Source of the DNA: Petrolisthes cinctipes
Taxonomy: Eukaryota > Arthropoda > Malacostraca > Decapoda > Porcellanidae
Reading direction: 5' to 3'
Length of the DNA stretch: 64,000 nucleotides
NCBI GenBank assembly: GCA_033782935.1
Contig: JAWQEG010000412.1
Coordinates: 372,001-436,000 of the forward strand
Made by a program: the position numbers and the translations under genes. Of the stretch, positions 25,801 through 38,233 are shown one piece after another (the first letter of the stretch is position 1; each line of letters starts with the position of its first letter). The notes under the pieces are model-generated. The model made no database searches and was not told the origin of the DNA. It saw only the letters and a list, made by a program, of their open reading frames with translations.

Positions 25801-28800
25801 TGTAAATAACAACAGTCATTAATAAGGTGGTGGGTGTCATTCGAATGCTTGGACTGTAAATATCAATAGTTATTCATGGAGTGGTGGGTGTGTTGGTGTC
25901 ATTACAGTGCTTGGACTATAAATATCAACCATAATCATGGGGTGGTGGGTTTTTTGGGTCATTACAGTGCTTTGACTGTAAATATCAACAGTAATTCATG
26001 GGGTGGTGGGGGTTAGGGTGTCATTACAGTGCTTAGACTTTAAATATCAACAATCATTCATGGGGTGGTGGGTGTGTAGGTGTCATTATAGTGCTTGGAC
26101 TGTAAATATCAACAGTCATTAATGGGGTTGTGGGTGTGTGGGTGTCATTACAGTTCTTGGACTGTATATATCAACAGTCATACATAGGGTTGAGGGTGTG
26201 TGAGTGTCATTACAGAGCTTGGACTGTAAATATCATCAGTGATTCATAGGGTTGTGGGTGTGTAGGTGTCATTACAGTGCTTGGACTGTAAATATCAAAA
26301 GTCATTCTTGGGGTGGTGGGTGTGTGGGTGTCATTACAGTGCTTAGACTGTAAATATCAACAGTCATTTATGGGGTGGTGGGTGTGTGGCCATCATTATA
26401 GTGCTTGGACTGTAAATATCAACAGTCAATCATAGAGTGGTGGGTATGTGGGTGTCATTACAGTGCTTGGACGGTAAATATCAACCGTCATTCATAGGGT
26501 GGTGGTTGTGTGGTTGTCATTACAGTGCTTTGATTGTAAATATAAACAGTCATTTATAAGGTGCTGGGCGTCATTAGAGGGCTTGGACTGTAAATATTAA
26601 CAGTCATTCATGGAGTGGTGGGTGTGTTGGTGTCATTACAGTGCTTGGACTGTAAATATCAACCATAATTCATGGGGTGGTGGGTGTGGGGTGTCATTAC
26701 AGTTCTTGGACTGTGAATATAAACCATCATTCATTAGGTGGTGGGTTTGTGGGTGTCATTAACGTGCTCAGACTGCAAATATTAACAGTCATTCATGGGG
26801 TTGTGGGTGTGTGGGTGTCATTACAGTTCTTTGACTGTAAATATCAACTGTCATTCATAGGGTGGTGTGTGTGTGAGTGTCATTACAAAGCTTGGACTGT
26901 AAATATCAACAGTCATTCATGACGTTGTATGTGTGTAGGTGTCATTACAGTGCTTGGACTGTAAATATCAAATCATTCATAGGGTGGTGGGTGTATGGGT
27001 GTCATCAGTGCTTGGACTGTTAATATCAACAGTCATTCATGGCGTGGTGGGTGTGTTAGTGTCATTACAGTGCTTGAACTATAAATATCAACCATAATCA
27101 TGGGGTGGTGGGTGTGGGGCGTCATTACAGTGCATTGACTGTAAATATCAACAGTCATTCATGGGGTGGTGGGGGTGAGGGTGTCATTACAGTGCTTAGA
27201 CTGTAAATATCAACAATCATTCATGGGGTGGTGGGTGTGTGGGTGTAATTACATTGCTTGGACTGTAAATATCAAGTCATTCAAGGGGTGGTGGGTGTCT
27301 GTGTGTCATTAGTGCTTCGACTGTGAATATCAACAGTCATTCATGGGGTGGTGGGTGGCATTACAGTGCTTAGACTCTAATATCAACAGTCTTTAATGGG
27401 GTGATGGGTGTGTGGGTGTCATTACAGTTCTTGGACTGTAGATATCAACAGTTATTCATGGGGATGTGGGTGTTTGGGTGTCTATGGAGTGCTTGGACTG
27501 TAAATATCAACAGTTAATCATATGGTGGTGGGTGTGTAGCTGTCATTTCAGTGCTTAGACTGTAAATATCAATAGTCATTCATGGGGTGGTGGGTGTGAG
27601 GATGTCATCACAGTGCTTAGACTGTATATATCAACAATCATTCATGGGGTTGTGGGTGTGTGGGTGTCATTATAGTGCTTGGACTGTAAATATCAACAGT
27701 CATTCATGAGGTGGTGGGTGTGTGGGTGTCATTACATTGCTTGGACTGTAAATATCAAATCATTCATAGGGTGGTGGGTGTATGGGTGTCATCAGTGCTT
27801 GGACTGTGAATATCAACAGTCATTCATGGCGTGGTGGGTGGAATTACAGTGCTTAGACTCTAATATCAACTGTTATTCATTGGGTGATGGGTGTGTAGGT
27901 GTCATTACAGTGCTTGGACTGTAAATATAAACAGTTATTCATGGGGAAGTGGGTGTTTGGGTGTCATTATAGTGTTTGGACTGTAAATATTATCAGTCAT
28001 TCATGGGGTAGTGGGTGTGTGGATGTCATTACAGTGTTTGGACTAATAATATCAACTGTCAATAATGGGGTGGTGGGTGTGTGGGTTTCATTACAGTTCT
28101 TGTACTGTAAATATCAACCATCCTTTATTGGGTGGTTGGTGTGTGTGTGACATTACAGTGCATGGACTGTAAATATCAACCATAATTCATGGGGTGGTGG
28201 GTGTGGGGTGTCATTACAGTTCTTGGACTGTAAATATAAACCATCATTCATTAGGTGGTGGGTTTGTGGGTGTCATTACCGTGCTCAGACTGCAAATATT
28301 AACAGTCATTCATGGGGTTGTGGGTGTGTGGGTGTCATTACAGTTCTTTGACTGTAAATATCAACTGTCATTCATAGGGTGGTGGGTGTGTGAGTGTCAT
28401 TACAAAGCTTGGACTGTAAATATCAACAGTCATTCATGATGTTGTATATGTGTAGGTGTCATTACAGTGCTTGGACTGTAAATATCAAATCATTCATAGA
28501 ATGGTGGGTGTATGGGTGTCATCAGTGCTTGGACTGTGAATATCAACAGTCATTCATGGCGTGGTGGGTGTGTTAGTGTCATTACAGTGCTTGAACTATA
28601 AATATCAACCATAATCATGGGGTGGTGGGTGTGGGGCGTCATTACAGTGCTTTGACTGTAAATATCAACAGTCATTCATGGGGTGGTGGGTGTGTAGGTT
28701 TCATTACAGTTCTTGTACTGTAAATATCAACCATCCTTTATTGGGTGGTTGGTGTGTGTGTGACATTACAGTGCATGGACTGTAAATATTAACAGTCATT
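19841..28800 (+). repeat. Mosaic higher-order domain with an 805-bp doublet
   Basis: The monomer pair GGATGTCATTACAGTGCTCGG followed by GGGTGTTATTACAGTGGTTGG recurs near 19860, 21898, 24168 and 24973; the last two are exactly 805 bp (13 monomers) apart. A second marker, GTCAATACAGTTCTTGG, recurs at 20981 and 23491. Blocks are shuffled rather than regularly tandem, with many shared variant monomers such as ATAAACCATCATTMATTAGG. Confidence 0.7.
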
Positions 28801-28819
28801 AATGGGGTAGTGGGTGTGT

Positions 28820-31800
28820 GGATGTCATTACAGTGCTCGGACTGAAAATATCAACCGTTATTTATGGAGTGGTGGGTGTGTGGGTGTTATTACAGTGGTT
28901 GGATGGTAAATATCAACCATCATTCAAAGGGTGGTGGGTGTGTAAGTGTCATTATAGAGCTTGGACTGTAAATATCAACAGTCATTCATGGAGTGGTGGT
29001 TGTGTGGGTGTCATTACAGTGCTTGGACTGTAAATATCAACAGTCATTAATTGGGTGGTGGAGGTGTAAGTGTCATTACAGAGCTTGGACTGTAAATATC
29101 AACAGTCAATCATGGGGTGGTCGGTGTGTAGGTGTCATTAAAGTGCTCAGACTGTAAATATCATCAGTAATTCATGGGGTTGTTGGTGTGTAGGTGTCAT
29201 TACAGTGCTTGGACTCTAAATATCAACCATAATTCATGGGGTGGTGGGTGTGGGGTGTCATTACAGTTCTTGGAATGTAAATATAAACCATCATTAATTA
29301 GGTGGTGGGTTTGTGGGTGTCATTACAGTGCTCAGACTGTAAATATTAACAGTCATTCATGGGGTTGTGGGTGTGTGGGTGTCATTACAGTTCTTTGACT
29401 GTAAATATCAACTGTCATTTATAGGGTGTTGGGTGTGTGAGTGTCATTATAGAGCTTGGACTGTAAATATCAACAGTCATTCATGGAGTGATAGTTGTGT
29501 GGGTGTCATTACAGTGCTTGGACTGTAAATATCAACAGTCATTAATTGGGTGGTGGGTGTGTGTGTGACATTACAGTGCATGGACTGTAAATATTAACAG
29601 TCATTCATGAGGTAGTGGGTGTGTGGATGTCATTACAGTGCTCTGACTGAATATATCAACCGTTATTTATGGGGTGGTGGGTGTGTGGGTGTTATTACAG
29701 TGGTTGGACTGTAAATATCAACCGTCATTCATAGGGTGGTGGGTGTGTGAGTGTCATTATAGAGCTTGGACTGTAAATATCAACAGTCATTCATGGAGTG
29801 GTCAGTGTGTGGGTGTCATTACAGTGCTTGGACTGTAAATATCAACAGTCATTAATTGGGTGGTGGAGGTGTAAGTGTCATTACAGTGCTTGGACTGTAA
29901 ATATCAACAGTCAGTCATGGGGTGGTCGGTGTGTGGGTGTCATTACAGTGCTTGGACTGTAAATGTCAACAGTCATTCATGGGGTGGTGCATGTGTTGGT
30001 GTCATGACAGTGCTTAGACTGTCAATATCAACAGTCATTCATGGGGTGGTGAGTGTGTGGGTGTCAATACAGTTCTTGGACTATAAATATAAACCATCAT
30101 TCATTAGGTGGTGGGTGTGTGGCTGTCATTTCAGTGCTTAGACTGTAAATATCAATAGTCATTCATGGGGTGGTGGGTGTGAGGATGTCATCACAGTGCT
30201 TAGACTGTATATATCAACAATCATTCATGGGGTTGTGGGTGTGTGGGTGTCATTATAGTGCTTGGACTGTAAATATCAACAGTCATTCATGAGGTGTTGG
30301 GTGTGTGGGTGTCATTACATTGCTTGGACTGTAAATATCAAGTCATTCATGTGGTGGTGGGTGTATGGGTGTCATCAGTGCTTGGACTGTGAATATCAAC
30401 AGTCATTCATGGCGTGGTGGGTGGCATTACAGTGCTTAGACTCTAATATCAACTGTTATTCATAGGGTGATGGGTGTGTAGGTGTCATTACAGTGCTTGG
30501 ACTGTAAATATAAACAGTTATTCATGGGGATGTGGGTGTTTGGGTGTCATTATAGTGTTTGGACTGTAAATATTATCAGTCATTCATGGGGTAGTGGGTG
30601 TGTGGATGTCATTACAGTGCTTGGACTAATAATATCAACTGTCATAAATGGGGTGGTGGGTGTGTGGGTTTCATTACAGTTCTTGTACTGTAAATATTAA
30701 CCATCCTTTATTGGGTGGTTGGTGTGTGTGTGACATTACAGTGCATGGACTGTAAATATTAACAGTCATTCATGGGGTAGTGGGTGTGTGGATGTCATTA
30801 CAGTGCTCGGACTGAAAATATCAACCGTTATTTATGGAGTGGTGGGTGTGTGGGTGTTATTACAGTGGTTGGACTGTAAATATCAACCGTCATTCAAAGG
30901 GTGGTGGGTGTGTGAGTGTCATTATAGAGCTTGGACTGTAAATATCAACAGTCATTCATGGAGTGGTGGTTGTGTGGGTGTCATTACAGTGCTTGGACTG
31001 TAAATATCAACAGTCATAAATTGGGTGGTGGAGGTGTAAGTGTCATTACAGAGCTTGGACTGTAAATATCAACAGTCAATCATGGGGTGGTCGGTGTGTA
31101 GGTGTCATTTAAGTGCTCAGACTGTAAATATCATCAGTAATTCATGGGGTTGTGGGTGTGTAGGTGTCATTACAGTGCTTGGACTGTAAATATCAACCAT
31201 AATTCATGGGGTTGTGGGTGTGGGGTGTCATTACAGTTCTTGGACTGTAAATATAAACCATCATTAATTAGGTGGTGGGTTTTTGCGTGTCATTACAGTG
31301 CTCAGACTGTAAATATTAACAGTCATTCATGGGGTTGTGGGTGTGTGGGTGTCATTACAGTTCTTTGACTGTAAATATCAACTGTCATTCATAGGGTGTT
31401 GGGTGTGTGAGTGTCATTATAGAGCTTGGACTGTAAATATCAACAGTCATTAATGGAGTGGTAGTTGTGTGGGTGTCATTACAGTGCTTGGACTGTAAAT
31501 ATCAACAGTCATTAATTGGGTGGTGGGTGTGTGTGTGACATTACAGTGCATGGGCTGTAAATATTAACAGTCATTCATGGGGTAGTGGGTGTGTGGATGT
31601 CATTACAGTGCTCGGACTGAAAATATCAACCGTTATTTATGGGGTGGTGGGTGTGTGGGTGTTATTACAGTGGTTGGACTGTAAATATCAACCGTCATTC
31701 ATAGGGTGGTGTGTGTGTGAGTGTCATTATAGAGCTTGGACTGTAAATATCAACAGTCATTCATGGAGTGGTCGGTGTGTGGGTGTCATTACAGTGCTTG

Positions 31801-34300
31801 GACTATAAATATCAACAGTCATTAATTGGGTGGTGGAGTTGTAAGTGTCTTTACAGTGCTTGGACTGTAAATATCAACAGTCAATCATGGGGTGGTCGGT
31901 GTGTGGGTGTCATTACAGTGCTTGGACTGTAAATGTCAACAGTCATTCATGGGGTGTTGCATGTGTTGGTGTCATGACAGTGCTTAGACTGTCAATATCA
32001 AAAGTCATTCATGGGGTGGTGAGTGTGTGGGTGTCAATACAGTTCTTGGACTATAAATATAAACCATCATTCATTAGGTGGTGGGTGTGTCAGTGTCATT
32101 ACAGTGCTTTGGCTATAAATATCAACTGTCATTTATGGGGTTGTTGGTGTGTGGGTGTCATTACAGTTCTTGGACTGTATATAACAACAGTCATACATAG
32201 GTTGGTGGGTGTGTGAGGTTCATTACAGAGCTTGGACTGTAAATATCTTCAGTAAATCATGGGGTTGTGGGTGTGTAGGTGTCATTACAGTGCTTGAACT
32301 GTAAATATCAAAAGTCATTCTTGGGGTGGTGGGTGTGTGGGTGTCATTACAGTGCTTAGACTGTAAATATCAACAGTCATTTATGGGGTGGTGGGTGTGT
32401 GGTTGTCATTACAGTGTTTTGATTGTATATATCAACAGTCATTTATAAGGTGCTGGGTGTCATTAGAGTGCTTGGACTGTAAATATTAACAGTCATTCAT
32501 GGAGTGGTGGGTGTGTTGGTGTCATTACAGTGCTTGGAGTGTAAATATCAACCATTATTCATGAGGTGGTTGGTGTGGGGTGTCATTACAGTTCTTGGAC
32601 TGTAAATATAAACCATCATTCATTAGGTGGTGGGTTTGTGGGTGTCATTACAGTGCACAGACTGTAAATATTAAGAGTCATTCATGGGGTTGTGGGAGTG
32701 TGGGTGTCATTACAGTTCTTTGACTGTAAATATCAACTGTCATTCATAGGGTGGTGGGTGTGTGAATGTCATTACAAAGCTTGGACTGTAAAAATCAACA
32801 GTCATTCATGAGGTTGTATGTGTGTAGGTGTCATTACAGTGCTTGGACTGTAAATATCAAAAGTCATTCTTTGGTGGTGGGTGTGTGGGTGTCATTACAG
32901 TGCTTAAACTGTAAGTCTCAACAGTCATTTATGGGGTGGTGGGTGTGTGGCTGTCATTATAGTGCTTGGACTGTAAATATCAACAGTCAATCATGGGGTG
33001 GTGGGTATGTGGGTGTCATTACAGTGCTTGGACTGTAAATATCAACAGTCATTCATTGGGTGATGGGTGTGTGGGTGTCATTACATTGTTTTGATTGTAA
33101 ATATCAACAGTCATTAATAAGGTGGTGGGTGTCATTCGAATGCTTGGACTGTAAATATCAACAGTCATTCATGGAGTGGTGGGTGTGTTGGTGTCATTAC
33201 AGTGCTTGGACTATAAATATCAAACATAATCATGGGGTGGTGGGTGTGGGGCATCATTACAGTGCTTTTACTGTAAATATCAACAGTCATTCATGGGGTG
33301 GTGGGCGTGAGGGTGTCATTACAGTGCTTAGACTTTAAATATCAACAGTCATTAATTGGGTTGTGGAGGTGTAAGTGTCATTACAGAGCTTGGACTGTAA
33401 ATATCAACAGTCAATCATGGGGTGGTCGGTGTGTGGGTGTCATTACAGTGCTCAGACTGTAAATATCATCTGTAATTCTTTGGGTTGTGGGTGTGTAGGT
33501 GTCATTACAGTGCTTGTACTGTAAATATCAACCATAATTCATGGGATGGTGGGTGTGGGGTGTCATTACAGTTCTTGGACTGTAAATATAAACCATCATT
33601 AATTAGGTAGTGGGTTTGTGGGTGTCATTACAGTACTCAGACTGTAAATATTAACATACATTCATGGAGTGGTGGGTGTGTGGGTGTTATTTCAGTGGTT
33701 GGACTGTAAATATCAACCGTCATTCATAGGGTGGTGGGTGTGTGAGTGTCATTATAGAGCTTGGACTGTAAATATCAACAGTCATTCATGGAGTGGTCGG
33801 TGTGTGGGTGTCATTACAGTGCTTGGACTGTAAATATCAACAGTCATTAATTGGGTGGTGGAGGTGTAAGTGTCATTACAGTGCTTGGACTGTAAACATC
33901 AACAGTCAATCATGGGGTGATCGGTGTGTGGGTGTCAATACAGTGCTTGGACTGTAAATGTCAACAGTCATTCATGGGGTGGTGCATGTGTTGGTGTCAT
34001 GACAGTGCTTAGACTGTCAATATCAACAGTCATTCATGGGGTGGTGAGTGTGTGGGTGTCAATACAGTTCTTGGACTATAAATATAAACCATCATTCATT
34101 AGGTGGTGGGTGTGTGGGTGTCATTACAGTGCTTTGGCTAAAAATATCAACTGTCATTTATGGGGTTGTTGGTGTGTGGGTGTCATTACAGTTCTTGGAC
34201 TGTATATATCAACAGTCATAAATAGGTTGGTGGGTGTGTGAGTGTCATTACAGTGCTTGGACTGTAAATATCATCAGTAATTCATGGGGTTGTGGGTGTG
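28820..34300 (+). repeat. ~1.97-kb higher-order repeat containing 805-bp doublets
   Basis: The GCTCGG-type marker occurs at 28820/29625 and again at 30790/31595: each pair is 805 bp apart, and the pairs are 1970 bp apart. The GTCAATACAG marker occurs at 30063, 32033 and 34058 (1970 and 2025 bp). So a unit of about 1.97-2.03 kb, itself built from an internal duplication of 13 monomers, is present at least twice with a modified third copy. Confidence 0.75.
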
Positions 34301-35309
34301 TAGGTGTCATTAAGGTGCTTGGATTGTAAATATCAAAAGTCATTCTTGGGGTGGTGGGTGTGTGGGTGTCATTACAGTGCTTAGACTGTAAATATCAACA
34401 GTCATTTATGGGGTGGTGGGTGTGTGGTTGTCATTACAGTGTTTTGATTGTATATATCAACAGTCATTTATAAGGTGCTGGGTGTATTAGAGTGCTTGGA
34501 CTGTAAATATTAACAGTCATTCATGGAGTGGTGGGTGTGTTGGTGTCATTACAGTGCTTGGACTGTAAATATCAATAGTTAATCATGGGGTGGTGGGTGT
34601 GTGGATGTCATTAGACTGCTTGGACTGTAAATATTAACAGTCATGAATGGTGTGGTGGGTGTGTGGATGTCATTATAGTGCTCGGACTGAAAATATCAAC
34701 CGTTATTTATGGGGTGGTGGGTGTGTGGGTGTTATTACAGTGGTTGGACTGTAAATATCAACCTTCATTCAAAGGGTGGTGGGTGTGTGAGTGTCATTAT
34801 AGAGCTTGGACTGTAAATATCAACAGTCATTCACGGAGCTGTGGTTGTGTGGGTGTCATTACAGTGCTTGGACTGTAAATATCAACAGTCATTAATTGGG
34901 TGGTGGAGGTGTAACTGTCATTACAGAGCTTGGATTGTAAATATCAACAGTCAATAATGGGGTGGTCGGTGTGTAGGTGTCATTACAGTGCTCAGACAGG
35001 AAATATCATCAGTAATTTATGGGGTTGTGGGTGTGTAGGTGTTATTACAGTGCTTGGACTGTAAATATCAACCATTATTCATGGGGTGGTGGGTGTGGGG
35101 TGTCATTACAGTTCTTGGACTGTAAATATAAACCATCATTAATTGGGTGGTGGGTGTGTGTGACATTACAGTGCATGGACTGTAAATATTAACAGTCATT
35201 CATGAGGTAGTGGGTGTGTGGATGTCATTACAGTGCTCGGACTGAAAATATCAACCGTCATTCTTGGGGTGGTGGGTGTGTGGGTGTCATTACAGTTCTT
35301 TGACAGTAA

Positions 35310-37160
35310 ATATCAACTGTCATTCATAGGGTGGTGGGTGTGTGAGTGTCATTACAAAGCTTGGACTGTAAATATCAACAGACATTTATGGGGTTGTATG
35401 TGTGTAGGTGTCATTACAGTGCTTGGACTGTAAATATTAAAAGACATTCTTGGGGAGGTGGGTGTGTGGGTGTCATTACAGTGCTTAGACTGTAAGTATC
35501 AACAGTCATTTATGGGGTGGTGGGTGTCATTACAGTGCTTTGACTGTAAATATCAACAGTCATTAATTGGGTGGTGGAGGTGTAAGTGTCATTACAGTGC
35601 TTGAACTGTAAATATCAACAGTCAATCATGGGGTGGTCGGTGTGTGGGTGTCATTACAGTGCTTGGACTGTAAACGTCAACAGTCATTCATGGGGTGGTG
35701 CATGTGTTGGTGTCATGACAGTGCTTAGACTGTAAATATCAACAGTCATTCATGGGGTGGTGAGTGTGTGGGTGTCATTACAGTTCTTGGACTATAAATA
35801 TCAACCATCATTTATTAGGTGGTTGGTTTGTGGGTGTCATTACAGTGCTCTGACTGTAAATATTAACAGTCATTTATGGGGTGGTGGGTGTGTGGATGTC
35901 ATTACAGGGCTTAGACTCAAAATATCAACAGTCATTTATGTGGTGGTGGATGTGTGGGTGTCATTACAGTGCTTGCAATATAAATATCAACAGTCATTTA
36001 TGGGGTTGTGGGTGTCATTGCAGTTCTTGGACTGTAAATATCAACAGTTATACATAGGGTGGTGGGTGTGTGAGTGTCATTACAGAGCTTGGACTGTAAA
36101 TATCATCAGTAATTTATGGGGTTTTGGGTGTGTAGGTGTCATTACAGTGCTTGGACTGTAAATATCAAAAGTCATTCTTGGGGTGGTGGTTGTGTGGGTG
36201 TCATTAGAGTGCTTAGACTGTAAATATCAACTGTCATTCATAAGGTGGTGGGTGTGTGAGTGTCATTACAAAGCTTGGACTGTAAATATCAACAGTCATT
36301 CATGGGGTTGTATGTGTGTAGGTGTCATTACAGTGCTTGGACTGTAAATATCAAAAGTCATTCTTGGGGTGGTGGGTGTGTGGGTGTCATTACAGTGCTT
36401 AGACTGTAAGTATCAACAGTCATTTATGGGGTGGTGGGTGTGTGGGTGTCATTACAGTGCTTTGACTGTAAATATCAACAGTCATTAATTGGGTGGTGGA
36501 GGTGTAAGTGTCATTACAGTGCTTGAACTGTAAATATCAACAGTCAATCATGGGGTGGTCGGTGTGTGGGTGTCATTACATTGCTTGGACTGTAAACGTC
36601 AACAGTCATTCATGGGGTGGTGCATGTGTTGGTGTCATGACAGTGCTTAGACTGTAAATATCAACAATCATTCATGGGGTGGTGAGTGTGTGGGTGTCAT
36701 TACAGTTCTTGGACTATAAATATCAACTATCATTCATTAGGTGGTTGGTTTGTGGGTGTCATTACAGTGCTGAGACTGTAAATATTAACAGTCATTTATG
36801 GGGTGGTGGGTGTGTGGATGTCATTACAGGGCTTAGACTCAAAATATCAACAGTCATTTATGGGGTGGTGGATGTGTGGGTGTCATTACAGTGCTTGCAA
36901 TATAAATATCAACTGTCATTTATGGGGTTGTGGGTGTCATTGCAGTTCTTGGACTGTAAATATCAACAGTCATACATAGGGTGGTGGGTGTGTGAGTGTC
37001 ATTACAGAGCTTGGACTGTAAATATCATCAGTAATTCATGGGGTTTTGGGTGTGTAGGTGTCATTACAGTGCTTGGACTGTAAATATCAAAAGTCATTCT
37101 TGGGGTGGTGGTTGTGTTGTGTGGGTGTCATTAGATTGCTTAGACTGTAAATATCAACAG
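35310..37160 (+). repeat. Tandem duplication of ~922 bp (about 15 monomers)
   Basis: Sequence from about 35310-36230 recurs at about 36230-37160. The offset is 914 bp at the start and 922 bp after an 8-bp GTGTGTGG-type indel (near 35530 and 36440). Both copies contain the variant GCTTGCAATATAAATATC (35972 and 36894). Copy ends are approximate. Confidence 0.75.
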
Positions 37161-38220
37161 TCATTTATGGGATGGTGGGTGTGTGGCTCTCATTATAGTG
37201 CTTGGACTGTAAATATCAACAGTCAATCATGGTGTGGTGGGTATGTGGGTGTCATTACAGTGCTTGTACTGTAAATATCAAAAGTCATTCTTGGGGTGGT
37301 GGGTGTGTGGGTGTCATTAGAGTGCTTGGACTGTAAATATCAACAGTCATTCATGGAGTGGTAGGTGTGTTGGTGTCATTACAGTGCTTGGACTGTAAAT
37401 ATCAACCATAATTCATGGGGTGGTGGGTGTGGGGTGTCATTACAGTTCTTGGACTGTAAATATAAACCATCATTCATTAGGTGGTGGGTTTGTGGGTGTC
37501 ATTACAGTGCTCAGACTGTAAATATTAACAGTCATTCATGGGGTTGTGGGTGTGTGGGTGTCATTACAGTTCTTTGACTGTAAATATCATCTGTCATTCA
37601 TAGGGTGGTGTGTGTGTGAGTGTCATTACAAAGCTTGGACTGTAAATATCAACAGTCATTCATGAGGTTGTTTGTGTGTAGGTGTCATTACAGTGCATGG
37701 ACTGTAAATATCAAAAGTCATTCTTTGGTGGTGGGTGTGTGGGTGTCATTACAGTGCTTAGACTGTATGTATCAACAGTCATTTATGGGGTGGTGGGTGT
37801 GTGGCTGTCATTATAGTGCTTGGACTGTAAATATCAACAGTTAATCATGGGGTGGTGGGTGTGTGGGTGTCATTAGACTGCTTGGACTGTAAATATTAAC
37901 AGTCATGAATGGTGTGGTGGGTGTATGGATGTCATTATAGTGCTTAGACTGAAAATATCAACAGTCATTCATGAGGTGGTAGGTGTGTGATTGTCATTAC
38001 AGTGCTTGGACTATAAATATCAACCGTCATTTATGGGGTTGTGGGTGTGTGGGTGTCATTACAGTTCTTTGACTGTAAATATCAACTGTCATTCATAGGG
38101 TGGTGGGTGTGTGAGTGTCATTACAAAGCTTGGACTGTAAATATCAACATTCATTCATGGGGTTGTATGTGTGTATGTGTCATTACAGTGCTTGGACTGT
38201 AAATATCAAAAGTCATTCTT

Positions 38221-38233
38221 GGGGGGGGGGGGG
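38221..38233 (+). repeat. Run of 13 G within a monomer
   Basis: The usual GGGGTGGTGGGTGTGTGGG of the G/T-rich half is replaced here by 13 consecutive G followed by TGTGGG. Loss of the interrupting T bases could be real slippage or a long-read homopolymer error. Confidence 0.6.
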
